A stretch of 64,000 nucleotides of DNA from Xenophilus sp003671765. Its GTDB lineage: Bacteria; Pseudomonadota; Gammaproteobacteria; Burkholderiales; Burkholderiaceae_C. Below the pieces are notes generated by a model that had not been told where the DNA came from, ran no database searches, and was given only the letters and a program-made list of their open reading frames with translations. The DNA lies in contig CP166702.1 in the NCBI GenBank assembly GCA_051414805.1, positions 3,472,001-3,536,000 of the forward strand, in the 5' to 3' direction. Positions 51,433-59,120 of this stretch are shown here, one piece after another. The stretch's first letter is position 1, and every line of letters begins with the position of its first letter. Both the position numbers and the translations under genes were made by a program.

Positions 51433-52239
51433 TCAGCAACGCACGAAGCGCGTGCCGGCGGGCACGCCGGCGGCGCCGGCGGCAACTGCCAAGGCCTCGC
51501 CCTCCCATGTCAGGGCCGGGCGCACGGCCCCACCCACCGGTGCCGGCAGCGCCTTGCCGCGGATGCGGCCCGACCACGCATGGCGCACCGATCCGGTCGC
51601 CTCCAGGCGCGCCTCGAAGCGCTGGAAGGTCTGCGCGATCTGCAGCGTCGATGCGCCCGCGCACCATTGGCCATGGACCGGCGCCGGCACCTGCCACAGG
51701 TGCAGACGGCTGAGCTTCTCGCGGCCGACGGCCTTGTCCGGCACCTCGACGGTGACGGTGCGGTCCGGTGCCCAGTCGCCCAGGTCCCAGTCGTGCGACA
51801 CGATGCGCGTGCCCGGCGCAAGCGCCAGCAGGCGCGGCCGCAGCTTCAGGTTCACGTCGGGCAGCAGGTACATCGTGACGACGGTGGCCGGCGACAGGTC
51901 GGCTTCGAAGAGATCCTGCACGCGGAACTGCGCGCGCTCCGCCACGCCCGCCTGCCGTGCATGGCGCTCGCTCTTGGCGACCAGGTCGGGCACGATCTCC
52001 AGACCGAGGCCGCTGGCGCCGAAGCGCTTGGCGGCCGTGATGACGATGCGCCCGTCGCCCGAGCCGAGGTCGATCAGGTGGTCGTCCGCGCGCACCTGCG
52101 CCAGCTCGAGCATTGCCAGCGTCACATGGTCGGGCGTGGTGATGAAGGGGACTTCCTCGACCCAGGTGGGGTCGGACTGTGCGAGAGCGGTGGCGGAAGC
52201 GAACGCGACGGCCGCAAGGGCAAGGGATCGACGGGGCAT
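51433..52239 (-). CDS. Class I SAM-dependent methyltransferase with an N-terminal signal peptide
   Basis: The 268-residue product has a clear Sec-type signal (residues 1-21, PRRSLALAAVAFASATALAQ) and then a methyltransferase fold with the SAM motif DLGSGDGRIVITAAKRFG and acidic LGLEIVPD. SAM is cytosolic, so an exported methyltransferase is surprising. The C-terminal 90 residues (from about 180) form a separate beta-rich part. Either it is a periplasmic protein that lost catalysis, or the leader is not cleaved. The ATG at 52239 is the only start near the leader. Confidence 0.8.
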   Translation of the reverse strand: MPRRSLALAAVAFASATALAQSDPTWVEEVPFITTPDHVTLAMLELAQVRADDHLIDLGSGDGRIVITAAKRFGASGLGLEIVPDLVAKSERHARQAGVAERAQFRVQDLFEADLSPATVVTMYLLPDVNLKLRPRLLALAPGTRIVSHDWDLGDWAPDRTVTVEVPDKAVGREKLSRLHLWQVPAPVHGQWCAGASTLQIAQTFQRFEARLEATGSVRHAWSGRIRGKALPAPVGGAVRPALTWEGEALAVAAGAAGVPAGTRFVRC

Positions 52240-52284
52240 GGCCGGCAGTATGGCGACGCCCGCCCCGCGAGCCAATAATCCCCC

Positions 52285-52653
52285 ATGACTTCCGCCGACC
52301 CCTCCATCGTCCTGTACCACAACCCCGGCTGCAGCACCTCGCGCAACGTGCTCGCCATGGTGCGCGAGCGCGGCATCGAGCCCACCATCGTCGAGTACCT
52401 CAAGACCCCGCCCGGCAAGGCACGCCTGCGCGAGCTGGTCGATGCCATGGGCGGCTCGGTGCGCGCGCTGCTGCGCACCAAGGCCACGCCCTACGAGGAG
52501 CTGGGCCTGGCCGATCCGGCCTGGACCGACGAGCAGTTGCTGGACTTCATGGTCGAACACCCCGTGCTCATGGAGCGGCCGGTGCTGGTCACGCCGCTGG
52601 GCACGCGGCTCGGCCGGCCCAAGGAGAAGGTGCTGGAGGTGCTGCCCCGCTAA
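52285..52653 (+). CDS. arsC: ArsC-family (glutaredoxin-dependent) arsenate reductase
   Basis: The 122-residue protein has the catalytic Cys16 in HNPGCSTSRN and the arginines that bind arsenate in LLRTK and RPVLVTPLGTRLGRP. It reduces arsenate to arsenite with glutathione/glutaredoxin. No arsB, arsR or acr3 genes are adjacent, so this may be a stand-alone ArsC/YfgD-like protein. It lies nine bases before a LysR gene. Confidence 0.9.
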   Translation: MTSADPSIVLYHNPGCSTSRNVLAMVRERGIEPTIVEYLKTPPGKARLRELVDAMGGSVRALLRTKATPYEELGLADPAWTDEQLLDFMVEHPVLMERPVLVTPLGTRLGRPKEKVLEVLPR

Positions 52654-52662
52654 GATCCGCCG

Positions 52663-53586
52663 ATGGATCTGCGGCAGCTGCGCTACTTCGTCGCCCTCGC
52701 CACGCAGCAGCACTACGGCAAGGCGTCGGAGGTGCTGCATGTCACGCAGCCGGCGCTCAGCCGCCAGATCCGGCTGCTCGAGGAGGAGCTGGGCGTCAAG
52801 CTCTTCGAGCGCCATGCGCGAGGCGCAGCACCCACCGACGAGGCGCGTCTTCTGCTGGAGCGCGCGCTCTTCCTGCTGCGCTATGCCGAGCAGACGAAGG
52901 CCGACCTGCTGGCCATGCAGCGCGAGCCACGCGGGCCCGTGGCCATCGGCATGTCGCCGGGCCTGGCGCAGCAGCTCACGGTGCTGCTCACCCAGGCCGT
53001 GCTCCGGCAACTGCCCGAAGTGCGACTGCGTTTCATCGAAGGCTTCGCGCCCTCGCTGCAGTCGATGCTGGCGCAGGGCGAAGTCGACATCGCCCTGCTC
53101 ATCGAACCCTTCGAGCGCTCCAACCTGCAGGCCGTGCCGCTGCTCAAGGAACAGATCTGCCTGATCGGCCCACCCGGGGACCACCGCTTGCGCGCGGCAG
53201 GGGTCGACATCCGCGACCTGGCGGGCGTACCGCTGGTCATGACCGGGCTGGTCAAGTCCGGCGTGCGCCTGGAGCTGGAAGCCGCCGCCGCCAGCGCTCG
53301 CATCGCGCTCAACCATGTGGTCGAGGTCGAGACTGCCGAAGTCGCACGCCGGCTCGTGCTCGAGGGCGTCGGGCTCACCGCGCATTTCGCCGCCGCGATC
53401 AAGGACGACGTCGATGCCGGCCGGCTGCGCGCCGTGCCCATCCAGGGCCTGTACCTGCACCGCGTGCTGGCGCGCGCCGCCGACCGCCCCGTCTCGCGAG
53501 CCACCGAGGGCGTGATGGGGGTGCTGCGCACGGTGGTCGAACGCCATGTGCGCGACGGACACTGGCCCAACGCGCAGCTCGCGTGA
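52663..53586 (+). CDS. LysR-family transcriptional regulator
   Basis: The 307-residue protein has the LysR HTH (residues 1-60, GKASEVLHVTQPALSRQIRL) and the effector domain from about residue 90. It belongs to the CbbR/NAC-like group, which often activates aromatic or nitrogen catabolism. It most probably controls the following Bug/hydrolase/monooxygenase genes, because a typical LysR site lies at 53603-53623 in front of their promoter. Confidence 0.9.
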   Translation: MDLRQLRYFVALATQQHYGKASEVLHVTQPALSRQIRLLEEELGVKLFERHARGAAPTDEARLLLERALFLLRYAEQTKADLLAMQREPRGPVAIGMSPGLAQQLTVLLTQAVLRQLPEVRLRFIEGFAPSLQSMLAQGEVDIALLIEPFERSNLQAVPLLKEQICLIGPPGDHRLRAAGVDIRDLAGVPLVMTGLVKSGVRLELEAAAASARIALNHVVEVETAEVARRLVLEGVGLTAHFAAAIKDDVDAGRLRAVPIQGLYLHRVLARAADRPVSRATEGVMGVLRTVVERHVRDGHWPNAQLA

Positions 53587-53602
53587 CGGCCCGGGCCGGC
53601 CG

Positions 53603-53671
53603 CCGATGACCTGCCGTTATCGGATCGGTCAGCAAATTCTCTTGGACCTGCCGGCGAGCGCTCCCTAATCT
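53603..53671 (+). promoter_or_regulatory. LysR binding site and promoter for the Bug/monooxygenase operon
   Basis: CCGAT (53603-53607) and ATCGG (53619-53623) form an inverted repeat with the classic T-N11-A spacing. TTGGAC (53642-53647) and TAATCT (53666-53671), with an 18-base spacer, form a sigma-70-like promoter. The predicted start near 53678 puts the repeat at about -65, the usual position of a LysR recognition site. Confidence 0.6.
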
Positions 53672-53775
53672 TGCGGACGTTCGCCCGGCACTGCACCCGC
53701 TGCAGCCGGACGACACCCTCAGGGCTGCCAGGACGCAAGGTGCGCCGGCACGCCTCCACGCAGGAGACAAGAAGC

Positions 53776-54732
53776 ATGTTGCATCGAAGAAGCTTTCTCG
53801 GCGCCGCCGCGCTGGCCGCCGCCGGGCCGCTCACCGTCCGCGCGCAGGACCCGGTCCTGCGCATCGTCGTGCCCTTCAGTGCCGGCAGCGGCACCGACCT
53901 CGGGGGGCGTGTGCTCGGCCAGGCCATCCACAAGACCACCGGCCGCACGGTCATCGTCGACAACAAGCCCGGGGCCGGCAGCGTCATCGGCTCGCTCGAG
54001 GTGGTGCGCTCGCGGCCGGACGGCAGCACGCTGCTCTACACCACCGGCGGTCACACGACCAACGCCGCGTTGATGAAGAGCCTGCCCTACGACCCGGTCG
54101 CCGACTTCACGCCGATCACCATGGTGCTGCGCTCGTCGGGCTTCGCACTGCTGGTGAGCGAGAAGTCGCCGTACAAGTCGCTCGACCAGTTGATCGCCGC
54201 GGCCCGCAGGCAGCCCGGCAAGCTCAGCTTCGGCTCCTCCGGCGTGGGCAACACCACGCACGTGATGGGCGTCTTCTTCGCCAATGGCGTGGGCGTGGAC
54301 CTGCTGCACGTGCCTTTCAAGGGCACGCCGACGACCGAGCTCATCGGCGGTACCGTCGACCTGGCCTTCCTGTCGCCCTCGGTGGCGGGACCCCAGATCC
54401 GCGCGGGCCAGCTCCGCGCCCTGGGCATCTCGGGCCCGACGCGTTCGCCGATGCTGCCCGACGTGCCCACCTTCGCCGAGCTGGGTCTGAAGGTGCAGGA
54501 CATCCCCGCCTGGTCGGGCATCTTCGGGCCCGCACGGATGAGTCCCGAGGTGGTCCGTGGGCTGTACGACACCCTGGCACGCGCCGCGCAGACGCAGCCG
54601 GTGAAGGACTTCGTGCGCGAGAACGGCGGAGAAGTCGCGGTCACGCCGCCCGAACAGTTCGGCCCCTATGTCGTCGGCGAGATCGAGCGCTATCGCAAGG
54701 TGCTGCCGCCGCTGGGCATCCAGATGAGCTGA
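53776..54732 (+). CDS. Bug-family tripartite tricarboxylate transporter substrate-binding protein
   Basis: The 318-residue periplasmic protein has a signal peptide with an RR pair (HRRSFLGAAALAAAG), possibly Tat-dependent, and the Bug motifs LRIVVPFSAGSGTD and GAGSVIGSLEVVRSRPDG. It probably presents a carboxylated aromatic or heterocycle to a transporter encoded elsewhere. It is the first gene of the LysR-controlled operon; CAGGAGA is its ribosome site. Confidence 0.9.
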   Translation: MLHRRSFLGAAALAAAGPLTVRAQDPVLRIVVPFSAGSGTDLGGRVLGQAIHKTTGRTVIVDNKPGAGSVIGSLEVVRSRPDGSTLLYTTGGHTTNAALMKSLPYDPVADFTPITMVLRSSGFALLVSEKSPYKSLDQLIAAARRQPGKLSFGSSGVGNTTHVMGVFFANGVGVDLLHVPFKGTPTTELIGGTVDLAFLSPSVAGPQIRAGQLRALGISGPTRSPMLPDVPTFAELGLKVQDIPAWSGIFGPARMSPEVVRGLYDTLARAAQTQPVKDFVRENGGEVAVTPPEQFGPYVVGEIERYRKVLPPLGIQMS

Positions 54733-54742
54733 GGGCCGCGCC

Positions 54743-55519
54743 ATGCCCGATTTCATCGACCTGCGCGGCATCCGCACGGCCTACGAGGCCGCCGGGAATG
54801 GCCCGCCCCTGCTGATGCTGCACGGTGCCGAAGGCAGCCGGCGGCAGTTCGAGGCCGTGCGGCTACACCTGGCCGACCGCTACACCGTCATCAGCTACGA
54901 CCAGCGCGATTGCGGCGAGACCACCGGCGCAGTTCAGCCGGCCACGCTGACCGAACTCGCCGACGACGCCGCCGCCCTGCTCGAGGCGCTGGGCCATGGC
55001 TCGGCCTTCGTGTTCGGCACCTCGTTCGGCGGACGGGTGGCGCAGGCGCTGGCCGTGCGCCACCCGGCGCGCATCCGCCGGCTGGTGCTGGCCCACACCT
55101 GGCCGCTGGCGGTGTCGATCGGCGAGGCCAACCCCGAGGTGGCGGGTCAGATCGCACGCCTGCGCGCCGAGCTGCCCGCCAGCGCCGAGGCGCTGGCCGC
55201 GCTGTTCCATCCACCGGCCTTCCTGGAGTCACACCCTGCGGCACGTGCGCACTTCAAGGCCGCGCCGCCGCGTTCGGCTCGCTCCGAGCGGCGCGCCGCG
55301 GCCGTGGAGGACCGGCCCGCGCTCGACGTCCGGACGATCGCGCAGCCCACGCTGCTGATCGCCGGCGAGCTGGACCGCGTGGTGCCGATGGCGCTGACGC
55401 TCTCGCTGGCCGGACAGCTGCGCGACAGCCGCGCGGTGGTGCTGCCCGGCGTGGGACACCTGAGCCTGGCGCAGGTGCCCGAGGTGGTGGCCGCGCACGT
55501 GCGCACCTTCTGCGCCTGA
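54743..55519 (+). CDS. Alpha/beta hydrolase
   Basis: The 258-residue protein has the nucleophile elbow FGTSFGG with Ser94, the acid in GELDRVVP and the His in GVGHLSL, with an oxyanion LHG at residues 26-28. It resembles ring-cleavage-product hydrolases and esterases. It lies between the Bug and FAD monooxygenase genes, ten bases after the former, so it probably acts in the same pathway. Confidence 0.88.
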   Translation: MPDFIDLRGIRTAYEAAGNGPPLLMLHGAEGSRRQFEAVRLHLADRYTVISYDQRDCGETTGAVQPATLTELADDAAALLEALGHGSAFVFGTSFGGRVAQALAVRHPARIRRLVLAHTWPLAVSIGEANPEVAGQIARLRAELPASAEALAALFHPPAFLESHPAARAHFKAAPPRSARSERRAAAVEDRPALDVRTIAQPTLLIAGELDRVVPMALTLSLAGQLRDSRAVVLPGVGHLSLAQVPEVVAAHVRTFCA

Positions 55520-55579
55520 GCCGATGCCCCCGTTCCGTTCTTCCCGTGTGATGCGCCCGAAGGCGCCTGGAGTGTTCCG

Positions 55580-57205
55580 ATGATCGATGTTCCCGTGCTG
55601 ATCGTGGGCGGTGGCCCGGTCGGCCTCACTGCTTCCATCTTCCTGTCCCGGTTCGGCGTCGAGTCGCTGCTGGTCGAACGCCACCCCGGCACCGCCATCC
55701 TGCCCAAGGCACGGGCGCTCAACGCGCGCACCATGGAGATGTACCGGCAGATCGGCCTGGAGGACGAGATCCGCGCGGTCGCGATGCCGGCCCGATTCGG
55801 CGAGATGATCCTGTGGTCCGAAAGCCTGGCCGGCGCCGAGATCAAGCGGCTCCATCCGGGCCGTGGCACCGGCGCGAACCTGGGTCTCTCGGTCGCCGGC
55901 AACTGCGGCTGCTCGCAGGACCTGCTGGAGCCCGTGCTGCGCAGGGGTGCGGAAGCAGCCGGTGCCGGTCGGGTTGGCTTCCACACCGAGCTGGTCGAAC
56001 TGGCCTGCACCTCCGAGGGCGTTCACGCGACGATCCAGGATGCCGAGGGCCGGCGCGAAGAGGTGCGAGCGCGCTACCTCATCGCCGCCGACGGCTCGCA
56101 AAGCCGCATCCGCACGCAGCTGGGCATCGGCCGGCGCGGCGAGCGCGACGTGTACGACAGCGTCAACATCCACTTCAACGCCGACCTCACGCCCTGGGTG
56201 CAGGAGCGGCCGGCGGCGCTCTACCTGATCGAGCAGCCCGAGCTGCGCGGCACCTTCCTCACCATCAACGGCACCGACCGCTGGGGCTTCCTGGTCACCT
56301 CGCTGTCGCACTACGGCTTCACCCCCGAGCAGTTCACGCCGGAGTTCTGCACCGAGGTCATCCGCCGCGCGGTGGGAGCGACCGATCTGCAGGTGAAGGT
56401 GCTCGGCGTGGGCGCGTGGAAAGCCTCGGCCCTGGTCGCAGACACCTACCGCAGCGGCGCCGTGTTCCTCGCCGGAGATGCCGCGCACGAGATGCCGCCC
56501 ACCGGCGGCTTCGGTCTGAACACCGGCGTGCAGGACGCGCAGAACCTCGCCTGGAAGCTGGCCGCCGTGCTGCATGGCGAGGCCGGCGACGAACTGCTCG
56601 ACACCTACGACGCCGAGCGCCGCCCGGTGGGGCAGGCCGTGACCCACAGCAGCCTGCTCAACGCCCTGTCGATGGGCCGGACCGCACGGCAGGACGAACC
56701 CGTGCTTCCGCGCAAGGAGTTCCTCAACGAGATCGGCCTGGTCTTCGGCGCCACCTACCGTTCGGCCGCCGTTGTGCCCGAGGACGGCCAGTCGGCGCCA
56801 CCGGCCGACGCGGTGCAGGACTATGTCCCGAGTGCTCAGCCGGGCTGCCGCGCGCCGCACGCATGGCTCCAGGACGGCGATCGTCGCGTCTCCACGCTCG
56901 ACCTCTTCGGCCGCGGCTTCGTGCTGTTCACCGGCGCGCGCGGCCAGGCCTGGCACAACGCTGCGCGCCGCGTCTCGGCCCCGGAGGTCGCCGTCACCTC
57001 GGTGGGCGATGGCGGCATCGCGCCCGCCGACGATGCCTGGCAGCGCCTCTACGGACTCGAGGATGAAGGGGCGGTGCTCGTGCGCCCCGATGGCCATGTC
57101 GCCTGGCGCTCGCGCACCGGCGTCGCCGACGCGGAGAAGGCGCTGCGCGACGCCCTCGCGCTCGTGCTGTGCCGCGGCGCTGCGCGCGCCGGGAGCCGGG
57201 CATGA
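55580..57205 (+). CDS. FAD-dependent aromatic hydroxylase (PheA/TfdB/MhpA-type)
   Basis: The 541-residue monooxygenase has the dinucleotide-binding motif GGGPVG (residues 10-15), the second FAD motif AADGSQSRIR and GDAAHEMPPTGGFGLNTGVQ, followed by a thioredoxin-like C-terminal domain (from about residue 400). It hydroxylates an aromatic or heteroaromatic ring using NAD(P)H. It is followed, overlapping by ATGA, by a VOC-family gene. The exact substrate is not visible. Confidence 0.9.
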   Translation: MIDVPVLIVGGGPVGLTASIFLSRFGVESLLVERHPGTAILPKARALNARTMEMYRQIGLEDEIRAVAMPARFGEMILWSESLAGAEIKRLHPGRGTGANLGLSVAGNCGCSQDLLEPVLRRGAEAAGAGRVGFHTELVELACTSEGVHATIQDAEGRREEVRARYLIAADGSQSRIRTQLGIGRRGERDVYDSVNIHFNADLTPWVQERPAALYLIEQPELRGTFLTINGTDRWGFLVTSLSHYGFTPEQFTPEFCTEVIRRAVGATDLQVKVLGVGAWKASALVADTYRSGAVFLAGDAAHEMPPTGGFGLNTGVQDAQNLAWKLAAVLHGEAGDELLDTYDAERRPVGQAVTHSSLLNALSMGRTARQDEPVLPRKEFLNEIGLVFGATYRSAAVVPEDGQSAPPADAVQDYVPSAQPGCRAPHAWLQDGDRRVSTLDLFGRGFVLFTGARGQAWHNAARRVSAPEVAVTSVGDGGIAPADDAWQRLYGLEDEGAVLVRPDGHVAWRSRTGVADAEKALRDALALVLCRGAARAGSRA

Positions 57206-57615
57206 GCATCGATGTCTCCGCCCTGCACCACATCACCATCGGCTGCGCGCAAGACGACCTGCCCGTGCTGCTGGCCTTCTACGCGGGCACGCTGGGCCTG
57301 CAGGACGGCTACCGGCCCGCGCTGCGCTATCCCGGTCACTGGCTGTACGCGGGCGGACATGCGGTGCTGCACCTGAACGCACTGCTGCCCCAATCGCCCG
57401 CGCCCCAGGGCGGCGCGGTCGACCACATCGCGCTCAAGGCGCACGGCCTGGCTGCGACGCGGCAGGCGCTGGCCGACGCCGAGGTGCCCTTCAGCGAGAC
57501 GCCGCTCAAGGGCACGCGGCTGCACCAGCTCTTCCTGCAGGACCCGCTGGGCCTCAAGGTCGAACTCAACTTCGACATGGACGCGGAGCGCGTGCCCGGC
57601 GCGCTCGCCGCGTGA
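57202..57615 (+). CDS. VOC-family (glyoxalase/dioxygenase superfamily) protein
   Basis: The 137-residue single VOC module carries candidate metal ligands His9/His10 (LHHITIG), a His in the middle (DHIALKA) and Glu near the C-terminus (KVELNF). It could be a lactoylglutathione-like lyase or a small dioxygenase. It is translationally coupled to the FAD monooxygenase, so it probably processes that product. Confidence 0.85.
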   Translation: MSIDVSALHHITIGCAQDDLPVLLAFYAGTLGLQDGYRPALRYPGHWLYAGGHAVLHLNALLPQSPAPQGGAVDHIALKAHGLAATRQALADAEVPFSETPLKGTRLHQLFLQDPLGLKVELNFDMDAERVPGALAA

Positions 57616-57629
57616 GCGCGGTCGCAAGC

Positions 57630-58031
57630 TCAGGCACGCCCCGGCCGCACGGCCACGGCCTCGATCTCCACCTTCACGGGTGCGATCAAGCCGGCGATCA
57701 CGGTCGAGCGCGCCGGCGCGGCGTCGGCGCCGAAGCGTTCCGCGTAGGCCGCATTGAAGGCCGGGTACTCGGCCGCATCGGTGAGCCACACCGTGGTCTT
57801 CACCACGTCGGCCAGCGTGCACCCCGCCTCTGCCAGGGTGGCGGCGATGCCGTCCAGCACGGCATGCGTCTGGCCGGCGATGTCGGGTGCGCTCGGCGCG
57901 CCGGCGCGCATGGGCACCTGGCCGGAGACGAACACCAGCCGCTCCCACGCCACCGCGGCCGAGATGGGCTGGCGCTGCCCCGCCCGAACCACCGGGCCGA
58001 TCCGCTCCAGGTCCGTTCGATGCTGCGCCAT
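57630..58031 (-). CDS. RidA family protein (imine/enamine deaminase)
   Basis: The 133-residue protein has the RidA/YjgF fold signature LVFVSGQVP, the middle segment CTLADVVKTTVWLTD and a C-terminal KVEIEAVAV. RidA proteins hydrolyse reactive imines such as 2-iminopropionate. The arginine of the classical active site (R105 type) is not obvious, as the sequence there is PARSTV. It is the last gene of the dadA-Hyu-Bug-RidA operon; its start overlaps the stop of the Bug gene. Confidence 0.87.
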   Translation of the reverse strand: MAQHRTDLERIGPVVRAGQRQPISAAVAWERLVFVSGQVPMRAGAPSAPDIAGQTHAVLDGIAATLAEAGCTLADVVKTTVWLTDAAEYPAFNAAYAERFGADAAPARSTVIAGLIAPVKVEIEAVAVRPGRA

Positions 58032-59032
58032 CAGTCCGCCTTGGCGCCGGACACCTTGACGATGGCCGACCACTTCTTCACCTCGGCCTCGAGGAAGGTC
58101 CTGAACGCCGCCGGGGTCGTGCCTTCGACCAGGAAGCCGCGCGCGGCGAAATAGTCGCGCACGTCGGGCGTCCGCACCGCCTTGTTCACATCGGCGCTCA
58201 GGCGTTCGACCAGCTCCGGCGGCGTGCCGGCCGGCGCGAACACGCCTTGCCACGACAGCGCCTCGAAGCCTGGGTAGCCGCTCTCCGCCACCGTGGGCAC
58301 GTTGGGCAACTGCGGATGGCGCTGCTTCGACGTGACGGCCAGCGGGCGCAGCTTGCCGGCCTCCAGCTGCGGCATCACGACCAGCAGGTCGCCGAAGGTG
58401 GCGTCGATCTGTCCGCCCATCAGGTCGGTCAGCATGCCGGCGCTGCCGCGGTAGGGGATGTGCACCATCGAGGTCTTGGTGGCCTGCTTGAACATCTCGC
58501 CGGTCAGGTGCATCGAGGTCCCGTTGCCGGCCGACCCATAGCTGATCGATCCGGGCCTGGCCTTGGCAAGCGCGACGAACTCGGCCAGCGTGTTGGCCTT
58601 GACGGCCGGGTTGACCGTCACCACCAGCGGCGAGCTCACGACCATGGACACCGGCGCGAAGTCCTTCAGCACGTCGTAGGGCAGGCGCGGATACAGCGCC
58701 TGGGCGATCGCATTGCTGCCGGTCACGCCCATCAGCAAGGTGGTGCCGTCGGGTGCCGACTTGGCCACGTAGTCGGCACCCACCGTGCCGCCGGCGCCGG
58801 CCCGGTTCTCGACGATCACCGTCTGGCCCCACGCGGCCGACAGCTTCTCGCCGACCCGGCGCGCCAGCAGGTCGGTGCTGCCGCCCGGGGGAAACGGAAC
58901 CACGATGCGAACGGTCTTCGCTGCGCCCTGGGCATGGGCCGCCAGGGGCGCGAGCCACGACGCGGCCAGCAGGGACGAGGCGCCGATCGCCACGCGGCGG
59001 ATCGATTGACGACGGGACAGGGAAGTTTTCAT
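58031..59032 (-). CDS. Bug-family tripartite tricarboxylate transporter substrate-binding protein
   Basis: The 333-residue periplasmic protein has a signal peptide (ending AHA near residue 34, with an RR pair upstream) and the Bug motifs TVRIVVPFPPGGSTD and GAGGTVGADYVAKSAPDG. It is the third such binding protein in this window and lies between the HyuA-B-like gene and ridA. Confidence 0.9.
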   Translation of the reverse strand: MKTSLSRRQSIRRVAIGASSLLAASWLAPLAAHAQGAAKTVRIVVPFPPGGSTDLLARRVGEKLSAAWGQTVIVENRAGAGGTVGADYVAKSAPDGTTLLMGVTGSNAIAQALYPRLPYDVLKDFAPVSMVVSSPLVVTVNPAVKANTLAEFVALAKARPGSISYGSAGNGTSMHLTGEMFKQATKTSMVHIPYRGSAGMLTDLMGGQIDATFGDLLVVMPQLEAGKLRPLAVTSKQRHPQLPNVPTVAESGYPGFEALSWQGVFAPAGTPPELVERLSADVNKAVRTPDVRDYFAARGFLVEGTTPAAFRTFLEAEVKKWSAIVKVSGAKAD

Positions 59033-59120
59033 GGGGCGGTCGCGAATGGAGGGAGGTGGGAAACGGAGCCGACGCGCACGAGGCGTGCCTGTCGGGGCGT
59101 GGTGCGTGCGCTGCGCGGCG

